DNA of 64,000 bases from the NCBI RefSeq assembly GCF_001294645.1, contig NZ_CP011868.1, positions 3,844,001 to 3,908,000 on the forward strand, read 5' to 3'. Origin of the DNA: Pseudonocardia sp. HH130629-09 (GTDB taxonomy: Bacteria > Actinomycetota > Actinomycetes > Mycobacteriales > Pseudonocardiaceae). The notes below the pieces were generated by a model, which saw only the letters and a list, made by a program, of their open reading frames with translations, made no database searches and was not told the origin of the DNA. Shown here one piece after another: positions 16,887-25,637 of this stretch (its first letter is position 1; the number at the start of each line of letters is the position of its first letter). Made by a program: the position numbers and the translations under genes.

Positions 16887-17021
16887 GGGATGTCTCCTGG
16901 TGACGTGGCTGTCGGGGTCGATCGGTCGGGTCGATCGGCCGCGACGACACAGCGTCGAGGAGATCCGCACGTAGTCGATGTGACGCCGCCGGGACAGGAC
17001 GGTTTCGATGTACCAGCTCAC
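16887..17021 (-). other. Cys-Arg leader motif without its own stop codon
   Basis: From GTG 17021, which overlaps the importer ATPase stop, the frame encodes RRRHIDYVRISSTLCRR (codon TGT), then 18 residues, then runs in frame into the 67-residue protein. The motif matches the HxDL...LCR leaders at 28626, 35847, 45826 and 49289, but the terminating codon after Cys-Arg is missing. It is either a decayed leader or a fused regulatory N-terminus. Confidence 0.65.
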
Positions 17022-18643
17022 GACGCCGCGGCTTTCCTACCGGCGATCGCGGCGAGCAGCTCTGCGGTGTACTCGTCCTGCGGGTCGTCGAACAGCTCCG
17101 CGGTGGGCCGCAGCTCGCGGAGCCGTCCGTCGCGCAGGACGCCGGTACGGTGCGCGACCCGCCGCACCACGGCGAGGTCGTGCGAGATGAACAGGTAGGA
17201 CAGGCCGTCGCGCTGCTGCAGCTCGGCGAGCAGCTCGAGCACCTGGGCCTGCACCGAGACGTCCAGCGCGGACACCGGCTCGTCGGCGACGACGAGGTCC
17301 GGCGAGAGCGCGAGCGCGCGGGCGATCGCGACCCGCTGGCGCTGTCCCCCGGACAGCTCCTCGGGCCGCCGATCGAGCACCCCGGCCGGCAGCGCGACCC
17401 GGTCGACGAGCTCCGCGGCCCGGTCGGCCTGCTCGGCGGCCGACCCGACGGAGAACGCCCGCAGCGGCTCGGTGACGATCTCGCGGACGGCGAACCGGGG
17501 GTCCAGCGAGGCGTAGGGGTTCTGGTAGATCAGCTGGGCGCGGCGGCGCAGCTGACGCCACGCCTCGCCGCGGACACGGGTGACGTCCTCGCCGTCGAGG
17601 AGCACCTGCCCGGAGGTGGGGTCCTCCAGGCGTAGCAGCAACCGCGCCGTCGTCGACTTGCCCGAGCCGGACTCCCCGACCAGCGCGACGGTCTCGCCGC
17701 GGGCGATCGTGAACGACACCCCGTCCACGGCGCGGTGGGTGCGCCGCGTCCAGGACCCGCGCGCCCGCGGCAGCGGGAACTCCTTGACCAGGTCGCGGAC
17801 CTCCGCGACCGGGGTCCCCGCCGTGTCGACGGGCGGCAGCACCGGCGGGGCGGTGATCGCGAGACCGGGGGCCGCGGCGAGCAGCTCCCGGGTGTAGGGG
17901 TCCTGCGCCCCGGCGAGCAGCTCGGCCGGGGTGCCCTGCTCGACGACCCGACCATGCCGCATCACGACGATCCGGTCGGCCCGGTCGGTGGCGACGGCGA
18001 GGTCGTGGGTGATCAGCAGCAGCGCGGTGCCCCGCTCGCGGCGCAGCGCGTCGAGGTGGTCGAGGATCCGGCGGGCGACGGTCGCGTCCAACGCGCTGGT
18101 CGGCTCGTCGGCGACGACCAGCGAGGGTCCGGCGGCGAGGGCGATCGCGATGAGCACCCGCTGGCGCATCCCGCCGGACAGCTGGTGGGGGAACTGCCGG
18201 GCGCGGGTCCCCGGATCGTCGAGACCGGCCGCGGCCAGCAGCTCGACGGCGCGGGCCGCGGCCGTGCGGCGGTCGGCGAGCCCGTGGGCGCGCAGGCCCT
18301 CGGCGACCTGCACACCGACCTTCTGCACGGGGTTCAGCGCGACACCCGGGTCCTGCGGGATGAACCCGATCCGGGCTCCGCGCACCGACCGGTAGGCGCG
18401 CTCGGACAGCCCGGTGAGGACGGCGCCGTCGAGTGCGACCGTGCCCGCGGTGACCGACCCTGCGGCGGGCAGCAGCCCGAGCACCGCGGACGCCAGGGTG
18501 GTCTTGCCCGACCCGGACTCCCCGACGACGGCGACGACCTCCCCGGGCGCGACGGTCAGGTCGACGCCGCGCACGGCGTGCACCGTCCCGCCACCGGCGG
18601 CGTAGGCGACCTCCAGGCCCGTCACCTCCAGCAGGGCGCTCAT
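17018..18643 (-). CDS. Fused DppD-DppF type ABC ATPase of the LLM-linked importer
   Basis: 541-residue double ATPase. Half one: Walker A GESGSGKTT (near residue 40), signature LSGGMRQR, Walker B LVVADEPTS. Half two: Walker A GESGSGKST, signature LSGGQRQR, Walker B LVVADEPVS. The ATG at 18643 overlaps the upstream permease stop. It lacks the Cys-rich extension seen in the ATPase at 861. It energises the two permeases at 18640 and 19539, probably for a sulfur-containing compound degraded by the LLM pair. Confidence 0.93.
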   Translation of the reverse strand: MSALLEVTGLEVAYAAGGGTVHAVRGVDLTVAPGEVVAVVGESGSGKTTLASAVLGLLPAAGSVTAGTVALDGAVLTGLSERAYRSVRGARIGFIPQDPGVALNPVQKVGVQVAEGLRAHGLADRRTAAARAVELLAAAGLDDPGTRARQFPHQLSGGMRQRVLIAIALAAGPSLVVADEPTSALDATVARRILDHLDALRRERGTALLLITHDLAVATDRADRIVVMRHGRVVEQGTPAELLAGAQDPYTRELLAAAPGLAITAPPVLPPVDTAGTPVAEVRDLVKEFPLPRARGSWTRRTHRAVDGVSFTIARGETVALVGESGSGKSTTARLLLRLEDPTSGQVLLDGEDVTRVRGEAWRQLRRRAQLIYQNPYASLDPRFAVREIVTEPLRAFSVGSAAEQADRAAELVDRVALPAGVLDRRPEELSGGQRQRVAIARALALSPDLVVADEPVSALDVSVQAQVLELLAELQQRDGLSYLFISHDLAVVRRVAHRTGVLRDGRLRELRPTAELFDDPQDEYTAELLAAIAGRKAAAS

Positions 18644-19542
18644 GCCGCCCGCCTCCACTCGCCGTCCAGGGCCCGGGCGATCCGGTTGACCGACAGCACG
18701 GTCGCGGCGATGACGAGGCCCGGCATCGCGCACACCCACCAGGCGACGGCCAGGTAGTTCCGGCCGTCGGCGACCAGCGAGCCCCACTCCGAGGCCGGTG
18801 GCGGGGCGCCGTAGCCGAGGAAGCTCAGCGCGGACACCGCGAGGATCGCCAGCCCGAACTCCAGCACCGCGAGCACGGCGACCGGTCCGGCCGCGTTGGG
18901 CAGGACGTGACGCCACAGCGAGACGTACCAGCGGGTGCCGACGGCGCGGGCGGCCTCGACGTAGAGGGCGCGGCGCACCCGCAGGGTCTCGGCACGCATC
19001 ACCCGGGCGAAGCTCCCGACGCTCGCCACGCCGACCGCGATCGCCACCTTCACCGTGCCGAAGCCGAGCGCGGTGATGAGCGCGAGCGACAGCAGGATCG
19101 CCGGGATGGCGAGCAGCACGTCGACGCCGCGCATGAGGACCTCGTCGACCCAGCCACCGGCGAACCCGGCGACCAGCCCGATCAGCCCGCCCGCGACGAG
19201 CGCGACGGCGACCGCGATCACCGTGGCCTGCAGCGACAGCGAGGCGCCGTGCACGACGCGGGTCCACACGTCGCGGCCGAGGTGGTCGGTGCCGAACCAG
19301 TGGCCCGGTCCGGGCGGGGACAGCCGGCGTGCGGTGTCGCCGACGGCGGGGTCGCCGGGGGCGAGCAGCGACGGCACGAAGGCCGCGGTCAGCACCAGCA
19401 GCACGATCGCCGCGGCGAGCACGAGCCCGGGCCGGGCCCGCAGGAGGCGGCCGAGCCGGGCCGCCGGGCGGCGCGGGGCCGGAACCGGCTCCGTGCCGGG
19501 CGCGGGGGCCGGGGTGGCCAGGTCGCGGTCGAGCAGGGTCAT
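18640..19542 (-). CDS. Peptide-type ABC permease (DppC-like)
   Basis: 300-residue inner-membrane permease. Pro/Arg-rich cytoplasmic N-terminus, first helix at residues ~38-60, then the family motif 'GTDHLGRDVWTRVVHGASLSL' and the EAA loop 'EAARAVGTRWYVSLWRHVLPN' (~200-220). ATG 19542 overlaps the DppB-like stop and its own stop overlaps the ATPase start, giving a tightly coupled five-gene importer/LLM operon. Confidence 0.93.
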   Translation of the reverse strand: MTLLDRDLATPAPAPGTEPVPAPRRPAARLGRLLRARPGLVLAAAIVLLVLTAAFVPSLLAPGDPAVGDTARRLSPPGPGHWFGTDHLGRDVWTRVVHGASLSLQATVIAVAVALVAGGLIGLVAGFAGGWVDEVLMRGVDVLLAIPAILLSLALITALGFGTVKVAIAVGVASVGSFARVMRAETLRVRRALYVEAARAVGTRWYVSLWRHVLPNAAGPVAVLAVLEFGLAILAVSALSFLGYGAPPPASEWGSLVADGRNYLAVAWWVCAMPGLVIAATVLSVNRIARALDGEWRRAA

Positions 19543-20489
19543 CGGGAGTTCCCGGAGGCGACGGCGACCCGCGGGTCGAGCAGCGGGTAGGCCAGGTCGA
19601 CGAGCAGGTTGACCACGACGAACGCGAGTGCCGCGAACAACACGATGCCCTGCACCACGGGGATGTCCTGCGCCCCGACCGAGGCGACGGTGAGCCGGCC
19701 CAGGCCGGGTCGGGTGAACACTGTCTCGACGACGACGGACCCGGCGAGCACGTTGCCGACGACGTAGCCGAGGACGGTGAGGGCGGGGATCGCGGCGTTG
19801 CCCAGCGCGTGGCGCAGGTGCACCGCGGCCTCGCCGACGCCCTTGGCGCGGGCGGTGGTGACGTAGGGCGAGTCCAGTGCCTGGGTGAGGCTCTTGGCCA
19901 GCACCTGGGCGACGAGCGCGCCGGTCGGGAGCCCGAGGGTGACCGCGGGCAGCACCAGCGACTCCGGACCGCGGTCGCCGACCGACGGCAGCCAGCCGAG
20001 GGAGAACGAGAACAGCTGCACCAGCATCAGCCCGACCCAGAACACCGGCAGCGACACCGCCAGCGACGGCAGCGACGCCAGCACCTGCCGCAGCCACGGC
20101 GACCGGACCCAGGTCGCTGCGACGGCGACCGCGGTGCCCGCGACGACCGCCACGACCAGCCCGGCCGCGGCGATCTGCAGGGTCGGCGGGAGCGCCTCGG
20201 CGACGGCGGTCCGCACGTCCTGCCCGCTGACGAAGGAGGTCCCGAGGTCACCGTGCAGCGCGGCCCACAGCTTGGTCACGTACTGCACCGGCAGCGGCTG
20301 GTCCAGGCCGTAGCGGGCACGCAGGGCGGCGAGCTCGGCCGGGGAGACCGGCTCGCCGTCCGACGCCGACGCCATGGTCGCGACCGGGTCACCCGGCAGC
20401 AGATACAGCACGACGAAGCTGACCGTCCACGCCGCCCACAGCACGACGGCGGCGAGCCCGAGGCGGCGCAGCAGGTAGGGAAGGGTCAT
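19539..20489 (-). CDS. Peptide-type ABC permease (DppB-like)
   Basis: 316-residue permease with six predicted membrane segments. Starts MTLPYLLRRLGLAAVVLWAAW, has 'LPGDPV' after helix one, and the EAA-type loop 'TTARAKGVGEAAVHLRHALGNA'. ATG 20489 overlaps the binding-protein stop. Partner of the DppC-like permease immediately downstream. Confidence 0.93.
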   Translation of the reverse strand: MTLPYLLRRLGLAAVVLWAAWTVSFVVLYLLPGDPVATMASASDGEPVSPAELAALRARYGLDQPLPVQYVTKLWAALHGDLGTSFVSGQDVRTAVAEALPPTLQIAAAGLVVAVVAGTAVAVAATWVRSPWLRQVLASLPSLAVSLPVFWVGLMLVQLFSFSLGWLPSVGDRGPESLVLPAVTLGLPTGALVAQVLAKSLTQALDSPYVTTARAKGVGEAAVHLRHALGNAAIPALTVLGYVVGNVLAGSVVVETVFTRPGLGRLTVASVGAQDIPVVQGIVLFAALAFVVVNLLVDLAYPLLDPRVAVASGNSR

Positions 20490-22117
20490 CGCGCGTCGGA
20501 CTTCCAGGCGCCGTGGAGCTGGATGCGCGAGGACGCGTCGAACGCGACCCCGTGCGCGTCCGGGCCGACGCCGAGCACGGTGGTGAGCTCGACGACGGGC
20601 GCGGTGTCGAACCGCTGCGCGAGCAGCGCCTGCGCCTGCCCGACGAGTGCCGCGCGCCGCGCGGGGTCCACCGTCGCGGCCTGGGCCAGCAACGGCGCCT
20701 GCAGCGGCCCGTCGGGCAGCCGGTACCGGTTGACTCCGTCGGTGCCGTAGGTCGACCGCAGGATGTCCGGGTCGGCCCGGGTCAGGTTGCCCCACGCGGC
20801 GACGAAGTCACCGCCGTCGAGGACGGCCTGGGTCTCGGCGATCTGGACCTCGCGCAGCTGCAGGTCGATCCCGATCCGGCGCAGCTGCTGCTGGATCAGC
20901 TCCAGCGCGGGCTTGGTCGTGCCGATGTTCTGCGCGAAGGTCAGCGGCACGGTCAGCCGCTGCCCGCCCTTGGCACGGATGCCGTCCGGACCGGGCACCC
21001 AGCCGGCGCGGTCGAGTGCAGCGGTCGCGGCGGCCGGGTCGTAGCCGACGAGCGCGGACTGGTCGGCGTAGGACGGCGTCGTCGACGACAGCGGGCTCGT
21101 CGCCGCGCGGGTCTGGCTCGGGTACACCGCGGCGACGACCTCGTTGCGGTCGATGCCCCGGCTCACCGCCTCCCGGACGGCGGCGTCGGCACCGAGCGGC
21201 GTGCCCTGGTTGAAGGTGATCCCGAACGGCAGGCCGGGGTTCGGCCGGGCCGGGAGCTGCACGCCCGCGGCGGTGAGCGGGCCCTCGTCCTGCTGGCCGA
21301 CGCTGGCGATCGCGTCGACCTCGCCGGACTGCACGCTGCCCGCCCGCACCCCGGACTCGGGGACGACGCGGAACTCGGCCCGGTCGAGCCAGGCCTCGCC
21401 GGGGTGGGTGAACAGCTGCGAGCCCCAGTCGTAGCCGGCCCGCTTGGCGAGCACGGTGACGTCGTTCGTGGCGTAGCGCTCGAGGGTGAACGGCCCGGAG
21501 CCGGCGACGCCCGCGCAGCGCTCGTCGTCGGAGCGGGCGGCGCTGGCCGGGGAGAGCAGGCCGAGGCTGTGGGTGGAGGTGCCCTGCAGGAACTGCACGT
21601 TGGGCCGGGAGAACCGGACGGTGAACTCGGTCGGGCTCGCGACGTCGGTGCCGACGTACCCGGCCAGGTAGCCCTTGGGCAGGCTGCCGCGGGCGCCGAG
21701 CGAGCCGACCCGGTCGAAGTTGGCCCTGACCGCGGCCGCGTCGACCGGGGCGCCGTCGGAGAAGGTGGCGCCCTGGCGCAGGGTGAAGGTCCAGGCGGTG
21801 GCGTCGGCGTTCGACGACCAGCGGGTCGCCAGCCACGGCACGATCCCCCCGGTGGACGGGTCCTGGTCGGTGAGCGAGTCGACGATCTGGCGCAGCGAGT
21901 AGATCGAGTCGTTGCTCTGCACCTGCTGCGGGTCGGCGCAACCCTGGTCCGAGGACACCGCGAACACCAGGGTGCCGCCGGGACGGGGCGGCCCGGCATC
22001 GTCGCCGGCGTCGCCGGCGCCCGAGCCGCAGGCCGTGAGGACCAGCGTGGTGGTGACGAGCAGCACCGCGCAGCGGCCGGCGGTCACGCCCCGCCGGGAC
22101 CCGAACCGGCGGCTCAC
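20486..22117 (-). CDS. Peptide-type substrate-binding lipoprotein
   Basis: 543-residue family-5 extracellular binding protein. The GTG start at 22117 overlaps the LLM stop (GTGA). Signal peptide and lipobox 'VLTACGS', then the family blocks 'WTFTLRQGATFSDGAPVDAAAV' and 'GYDPAAATAALDRAGW'. Full length. It delivers ligand to the downstream permeases. Ligand unknown; the coupling to two LLM genes suggests a sulfur- or nitrogen-containing organic compound rather than peptides. Confidence 0.92.
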   Translation of the reverse strand: MSRRFGSRRGVTAGRCAVLLVTTTLVLTACGSGAGDAGDDAGPPRPGGTLVFAVSSDQGCADPQQVQSNDSIYSLRQIVDSLTDQDPSTGGIVPWLATRWSSNADATAWTFTLRQGATFSDGAPVDAAAVRANFDRVGSLGARGSLPKGYLAGYVGTDVASPTEFTVRFSRPNVQFLQGTSTHSLGLLSPASAARSDDERCAGVAGSGPFTLERYATNDVTVLAKRAGYDWGSQLFTHPGEAWLDRAEFRVVPESGVRAGSVQSGEVDAIASVGQQDEGPLTAAGVQLPARPNPGLPFGITFNQGTPLGADAAVREAVSRGIDRNEVVAAVYPSQTRAATSPLSSTTPSYADQSALVGYDPAAATAALDRAGWVPGPDGIRAKGGQRLTVPLTFAQNIGTTKPALELIQQQLRRIGIDLQLREVQIAETQAVLDGGDFVAAWGNLTRADPDILRSTYGTDGVNRYRLPDGPLQAPLLAQAATVDPARRAALVGQAQALLAQRFDTAPVVELTTVLGVGPDAHGVAFDASSRIQLHGAWKSDAR

Positions 22118-23490
22118 GCCGTCACGGCCGGGGTGTGGCGCTCGCCGAACCGCGACGGGTGCGCGAGACCGAGGTTCTCCCGCAGCGTCGCACCCGGGGT
22201 GTAGTCGGTCCGGAACACCCCGCGCTCCTGCAGGATCGGCACCACCCGGTCGACGATCTCGTCGAGGCCGGACGGGCTGACGTGGGAGCCGAGGATGAAC
22301 CCGTCGGAGGCGTCGTTCTGGACGTAGCGGTCGATCTCGTCGGCCACGTGCTCGGGGGTCCCGACGAACACGGCGCGGTCGAACACGTGCTTGACCGTCT
22401 CGCGCAGCGAGTACCCGTGGGCGTCGGCGAGCTCGCGCCAGGCGGCGACCGTGGCGTGCGCGTCCTGGGTCAGCGGGGCCCGGCCCTCGATCCACTTCGG
22501 GGCCTCGGGGGTGGGCTCGACGTCGGGCAGCGGTCCGTCCGGGTCGTGGCCGGACAGGTCGCGGTTCCAGACCATCTCGGCCAGCACGATCGAGGTCCAC
22601 GGGTCGACCTGCTGGTCGTGGATGTGCTCGTGACGCTCGCGGGCCTCGGTGTCTGTGTCGCCGAGCACGACGCCGGCGCTGGGCAGGATCCGCACCTCGT
22701 CGGGGTCGCGGCCGGCCTTGCGGACCCGGGCCTTGACGTCGTCGTAGAAGGCGCGGGCCTCGTCGAACTTCTGGTACCGGGAGAAGATCGCGTCGGCGGA
22801 CGCGGCGGCGAAGTCGCGACCGGCCGGGGACTCCCCGGCCTGCAGCACGACGGGGTGGCCCTGCGGGCTGCGCGGGGTGGTGAAGCGCCCGGCGATGTCG
22901 AACTGGTTGCCCGAGACCGCGAAGTCGCCGACGTGGCCGTCGCGCAGGAAGGTGCCCGACGCGGGGTCGGCGACGACGGCGTCGGAACCCCAGGAGTCCC
23001 AGAGCGCCCGGACCGCGGCGAGGGTCTCCCCGGCGCGCTCGTAGCGCTGGTGGTGGCCGAGGTAGGCGCCGCGGCGGAAGTTCTCGCCGGTGGGGGCGTC
23101 GGAGCTGGTGACGACGTTCCACGCCGCGCGCCCGCCGGAGAGGATGTCCAGCGTCGCGAACTTGCGGGCCAGCTCGTAGGGCTCGTTGAAGGTGGAGTTG
23201 ATCGTCCCGGCCAGACCGATGTGCTCGGTGACCGCGGCCAGCGCGGCGAGCACGGTGAAGGTGTCCGGGCGTCCGACGACGTCCTGGTCGAAGATCTCCC
23301 CGCCGCGGGTGCGCAGCCGCAGGCCCTCGGCGAGGAAGAGCAGGTCGAGGCGCCCACGCTCGGCGGTGCGCGCCCAGTGCTCGAACGACTCCCAGGCGAT
23401 GTGGCTGCCCGAGGCCGGGTCGCTCCAGACGGTGTCGTGGTTGACGCCCGGGAAGTAGGCGCCGAGCACGATCTGCTTCCTGTTGCTCAT
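22114..23490 (-). CDS. NtaA/SnaA/DszA-family FMNH2-dependent monooxygenase
   Basis: 458-residue LLM enzyme of the subfamily that includes nitrilotriacetate and dibenzothiophene-sulfone monooxygenases; these use reduced FMN from a separate reductase and O2. Visible blocks: 'QIVLGAYFPGVNHDTVW', 'TINSTFNEPYELARKFATLD', 'GGRAAWNVVTSSDAPTGENF' and 'GDFAVSGNQFDIAGRF'. ATG 23490 overlaps the preceding LLM stop. A close relative lies at 57943. No flavin reductase gene is in the window. Substrate not determinable. Confidence 0.9.
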   Translation of the reverse strand: MSNRKQIVLGAYFPGVNHDTVWSDPASGSHIAWESFEHWARTAERGRLDLLFLAEGLRLRTRGGEIFDQDVVGRPDTFTVLAALAAVTEHIGLAGTINSTFNEPYELARKFATLDILSGGRAAWNVVTSSDAPTGENFRRGAYLGHHQRYERAGETLAAVRALWDSWGSDAVVADPASGTFLRDGHVGDFAVSGNQFDIAGRFTTPRSPQGHPVVLQAGESPAGRDFAAASADAIFSRYQKFDEARAFYDDVKARVRKAGRDPDEVRILPSAGVVLGDTDTEARERHEHIHDQQVDPWTSIVLAEMVWNRDLSGHDPDGPLPDVEPTPEAPKWIEGRAPLTQDAHATVAAWRELADAHGYSLRETVKHVFDRAVFVGTPEHVADEIDRYVQNDASDGFILGSHVSPSGLDEIVDRVVPILQERGVFRTDYTPGATLRENLGLAHPSRFGERHTPAVTA

Positions 23491-24740
23491 GCGGTCGCTC
23501 CGGAGAAGGTCGGGACGACGGCGGACCCGGCCCCGGCGGCGTAGCGGCTGGCGGGTCTGGGCACCCCGAAGCGCTCGCGCAGGATGGTCTCGCCGTAGGC
23601 GGTGCGGAACGCGCCGCGGGACTGCAGCTCGGGGACCAGGCCGTCGACGACGGCGTCGAGGTCGGTCGGCAGGACGGCCGGGCGCAGCCGGTAGCCGTCG
23701 AGCCCGGCGCGGCGCCAGGACAGCAGGGTGTCGGCGAGCCCGGCGGGGGTGGTGGCGAGGATCGCGGCGTCGGAGGAGAGCGGGTCGAGTGCGTCGAGCC
23801 GGGCGAGCCGCTCGCGGGCGGCGCGCTGGGTGTCGGCGAGCACCACGACCACGTCGCCGAGGATGCGCAGCGGCGGTGCGGTGCGGCCCGCCGCGGCCTC
23901 GGCGGAGCGGACCTGGACGACGATGCGGGCGGCGTCGTCGGCGTCGTGCGGGGTGGTGGCCACGACGTCGCCGACCCGGGCGGCGAGCAACGCCGGCTCG
24001 TAGCCGTGGGCCAGTGACAGGACCAGCGGCTGGCCCTGCGGCGGGCGCGGCACGATCGAGGGGCCGGCGACGCCGAAGTGCTCCCCGGCGAAGTCGACCC
24101 GGTGCAGCTTGTCGCGGTCGACGAAGCGCCCGGTGAGCGCGTCGCGGATCTCGGCGTCGTCCTCCCAGGAGTCCCACAGCCGGCGCACGACCTCGACGAC
24201 GTCGGCGGCCTCCCCGAACAGCTCGGCGACCAGCGCGCGGCCGGCCGCGGTGTCGAGATCGGCGCGACGCAGCCCGGGGACGGTGCGGCGGCCGAAGTGG
24301 GCGGCCTCGTCGGCGCGGACCGAGGTCTGCACCCGCCAGCCGGCACGGCCGTGGCTGTCGTGGTCGAGGGTGGCCAGCGCCGACGCGACGTGGAACGGCT
24401 CGGTGTGGGTGGTGGTGACGGTCGGGACAAGCCCAATCCGCGACGTCAGCGGGGCGAGGAAGGCGGCGACCAGCGAGGCGTCGAGGCGTCCCTGGACCCG
24501 GTCGGTACGTCGCGGTTCCCCGTGGAGGTGGTCCCCGGACTGCAGGCCGAACCCGTCCTCGATCGTGAGCAGGTCGAGCAGCCCGCGCTCGGCGGTGCGG
24601 GCGAGGCCGGCCCAGTAGCGCGCGGTGAACAGCTCGCCGGGCCGGGCGCCGGGCTCGCGCCAGGCGGCGGGGTGCCAGCCGGCGCCGTCGAGCGCGACGG
24701 CCAGGTGCAGCGGCCGGCCTGAGGTGTCCGTTGTGGACAT
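23487..24740 (-). CDS. LLM-class flavin-dependent monooxygenase
   Basis: 417-residue LLM enzyme, more divergent than its neighbour: 'RPLHLAVALDGAGWHPAAWR', 'LLTIEDGFGLQSGDHL', 'HDSHGRAGWRVQTSVRADE'. ATG 24740 follows GAGGAAG. First enzyme gene of the minus-strand operon, behind the Cys leader at 24858-24968. Together with the next LLM it probably performs successive oxidations on an imported compound. Confidence 0.87.
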   Translation of the reverse strand: MSTTDTSGRPLHLAVALDGAGWHPAAWREPGARPGELFTARYWAGLARTAERGLLDLLTIEDGFGLQSGDHLHGEPRRTDRVQGRLDASLVAAFLAPLTSRIGLVPTVTTTHTEPFHVASALATLDHDSHGRAGWRVQTSVRADEAAHFGRRTVPGLRRADLDTAAGRALVAELFGEAADVVEVVRRLWDSWEDDAEIRDALTGRFVDRDKLHRVDFAGEHFGVAGPSIVPRPPQGQPLVLSLAHGYEPALLAARVGDVVATTPHDADDAARIVVQVRSAEAAAGRTAPPLRILGDVVVVLADTQRAARERLARLDALDPLSSDAAILATTPAGLADTLLSWRRAGLDGYRLRPAVLPTDLDAVVDGLVPELQSRGAFRTAYGETILRERFGVPRPASRYAAGAGSAVVPTFSGATA

Positions 24741-24857
24741 GAGGGCATCGCTTCCTCGTCGCACGGGGGTGCGACGGAACGGGTGGGACGTCATGGGGGC
24801 GGACGCCACCGCCGGCGGGGCGCCGACGGGCGACGCGCAGCGCGGGACGGGGCGGTG

Positions 24858-24968
24858 TCAGGCCCGACAGGTCGCGCCGGCCACCCGCATCAGGTCGACG
24901 TGGCGCCGGTACCGAGGGTGGTGCGCGCCGCGAACCTGCTCCGCGATCGACCGCATGATCTCCTCCAT
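24858..24968 (-). CDS. Cys-Arg leader peptide of the two-LLM/importer operon
   Basis: 36-residue ORF ending RRHVDLMRVAGATCRA-stop, Cys codon TGT. ATG 24968 is one start; ATG 24956 is directly preceded by GAGGAG and may be the true one. It ends 117 nt before the first LLM gene. The HVDL..R core matches the leaders at 28626, 35847, 45826 and 49289. Probable cysteine-sensing attenuator. Confidence 0.8.
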   Translation of the reverse strand: MEEIMRSIAEQVRGAHHPRYRRHVDLMRVAGATCRA

Positions 24969-25357
24969 CGAACCCGGCTGGAGCACCCGCACCCGCTGCT
25001 GCGGGGGGTTGCTGCGGCGTCGTCGAGCCGGGTCTCTCGGCCGCTCCGGATGGTGTGCACCCCGACTGTAGGGAGCCCGTGCCCGATGGTGTCAACCCGC
25101 GGAGCCGGCCCAGTGATGCCCGCCGCACCGAAGCTCCCGACCGGCGGAATCGGGACGCCGAACCGGCCCGACCTGTCCGGACAAGCCGGTCGCTTTCCTG
25201 GGGGGTGGACACCAGGTTGTCCGGGGAGGTGACCACGACGCACCCTGGTCGGGTGACGACGAGCCGACGGACGCCCTCGCGCCCCCACCGGTTCGCAGAG
25301 GGTGCGACCGAGCCCTCCCCCCACCAGCCGGCCCGAGCCGCACGGCGTGCGGTGCCG
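24969..25357. other. Divergent intergenic region between two leader peptides
   Basis: 389 nt between the minus-strand leader and the plus-strand LEPFW leader. It holds the minus-strand promoter noted above; no protein gene is convincing. No clear promoter for the plus side could be picked out. Confidence 0.5.
25065..25095 (-). promoter_or_regulatory. Promoter of the minus-strand leader
   Basis: On the minus strand TTGACA (25095-25090), 19-nt spacer and TACAGT (25070-25065). A transcript from here would have about 90 nt before the leader start, unlike the other leaders, which have almost no 5' UTR. Confidence 0.5.
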
Positions 25358-25429
25358 GTGCGTCCGACCGGCCTCGAGCCGTTCTGGCCGAGCCGGCGCG
25401 CCCCCGCCTACAGCGAGCTCTGTCGCTGA
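25358..25429 (+). CDS. Cys-Arg leader peptide, LEPFW type, upstream of SsuABC
   Basis: 23-residue ORF (GTG 25358; GTG 25352 in frame is an alternative) containing LEPFWPSRRAPAYSELCR and stopping immediately after Cys-Arg (TGT CGC TGA). It shares the LEPFWP.RR..A..ELCR pattern with the leader before carbonic anhydrase at 14017. The 208 nt between it and the binding-protein gene are C-rich and contain no gene. Confidence 0.75.
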   Translation: MRPTGLEPFWPSRRAPAYSELCR

Positions 25430-25637
25430 CCGAGCCGTACCGGTCCCCGCTCTCCCACGGACGGTAACGCCACACGTCCGGCGTCCGACGCATCCGCCGG
25501 AATCGGGACCGCCCGCCGGCACCAGTCCGGCCCGCCACCCGTCCTGCATCCCGGCACGCCGTCCCGGCCGGCCGGACCCGGCGCGCCGCGGTCGTCCCGA
25601 CCGCCCACCGCCCACCACGGAAGGACCCCGTCCCGCG

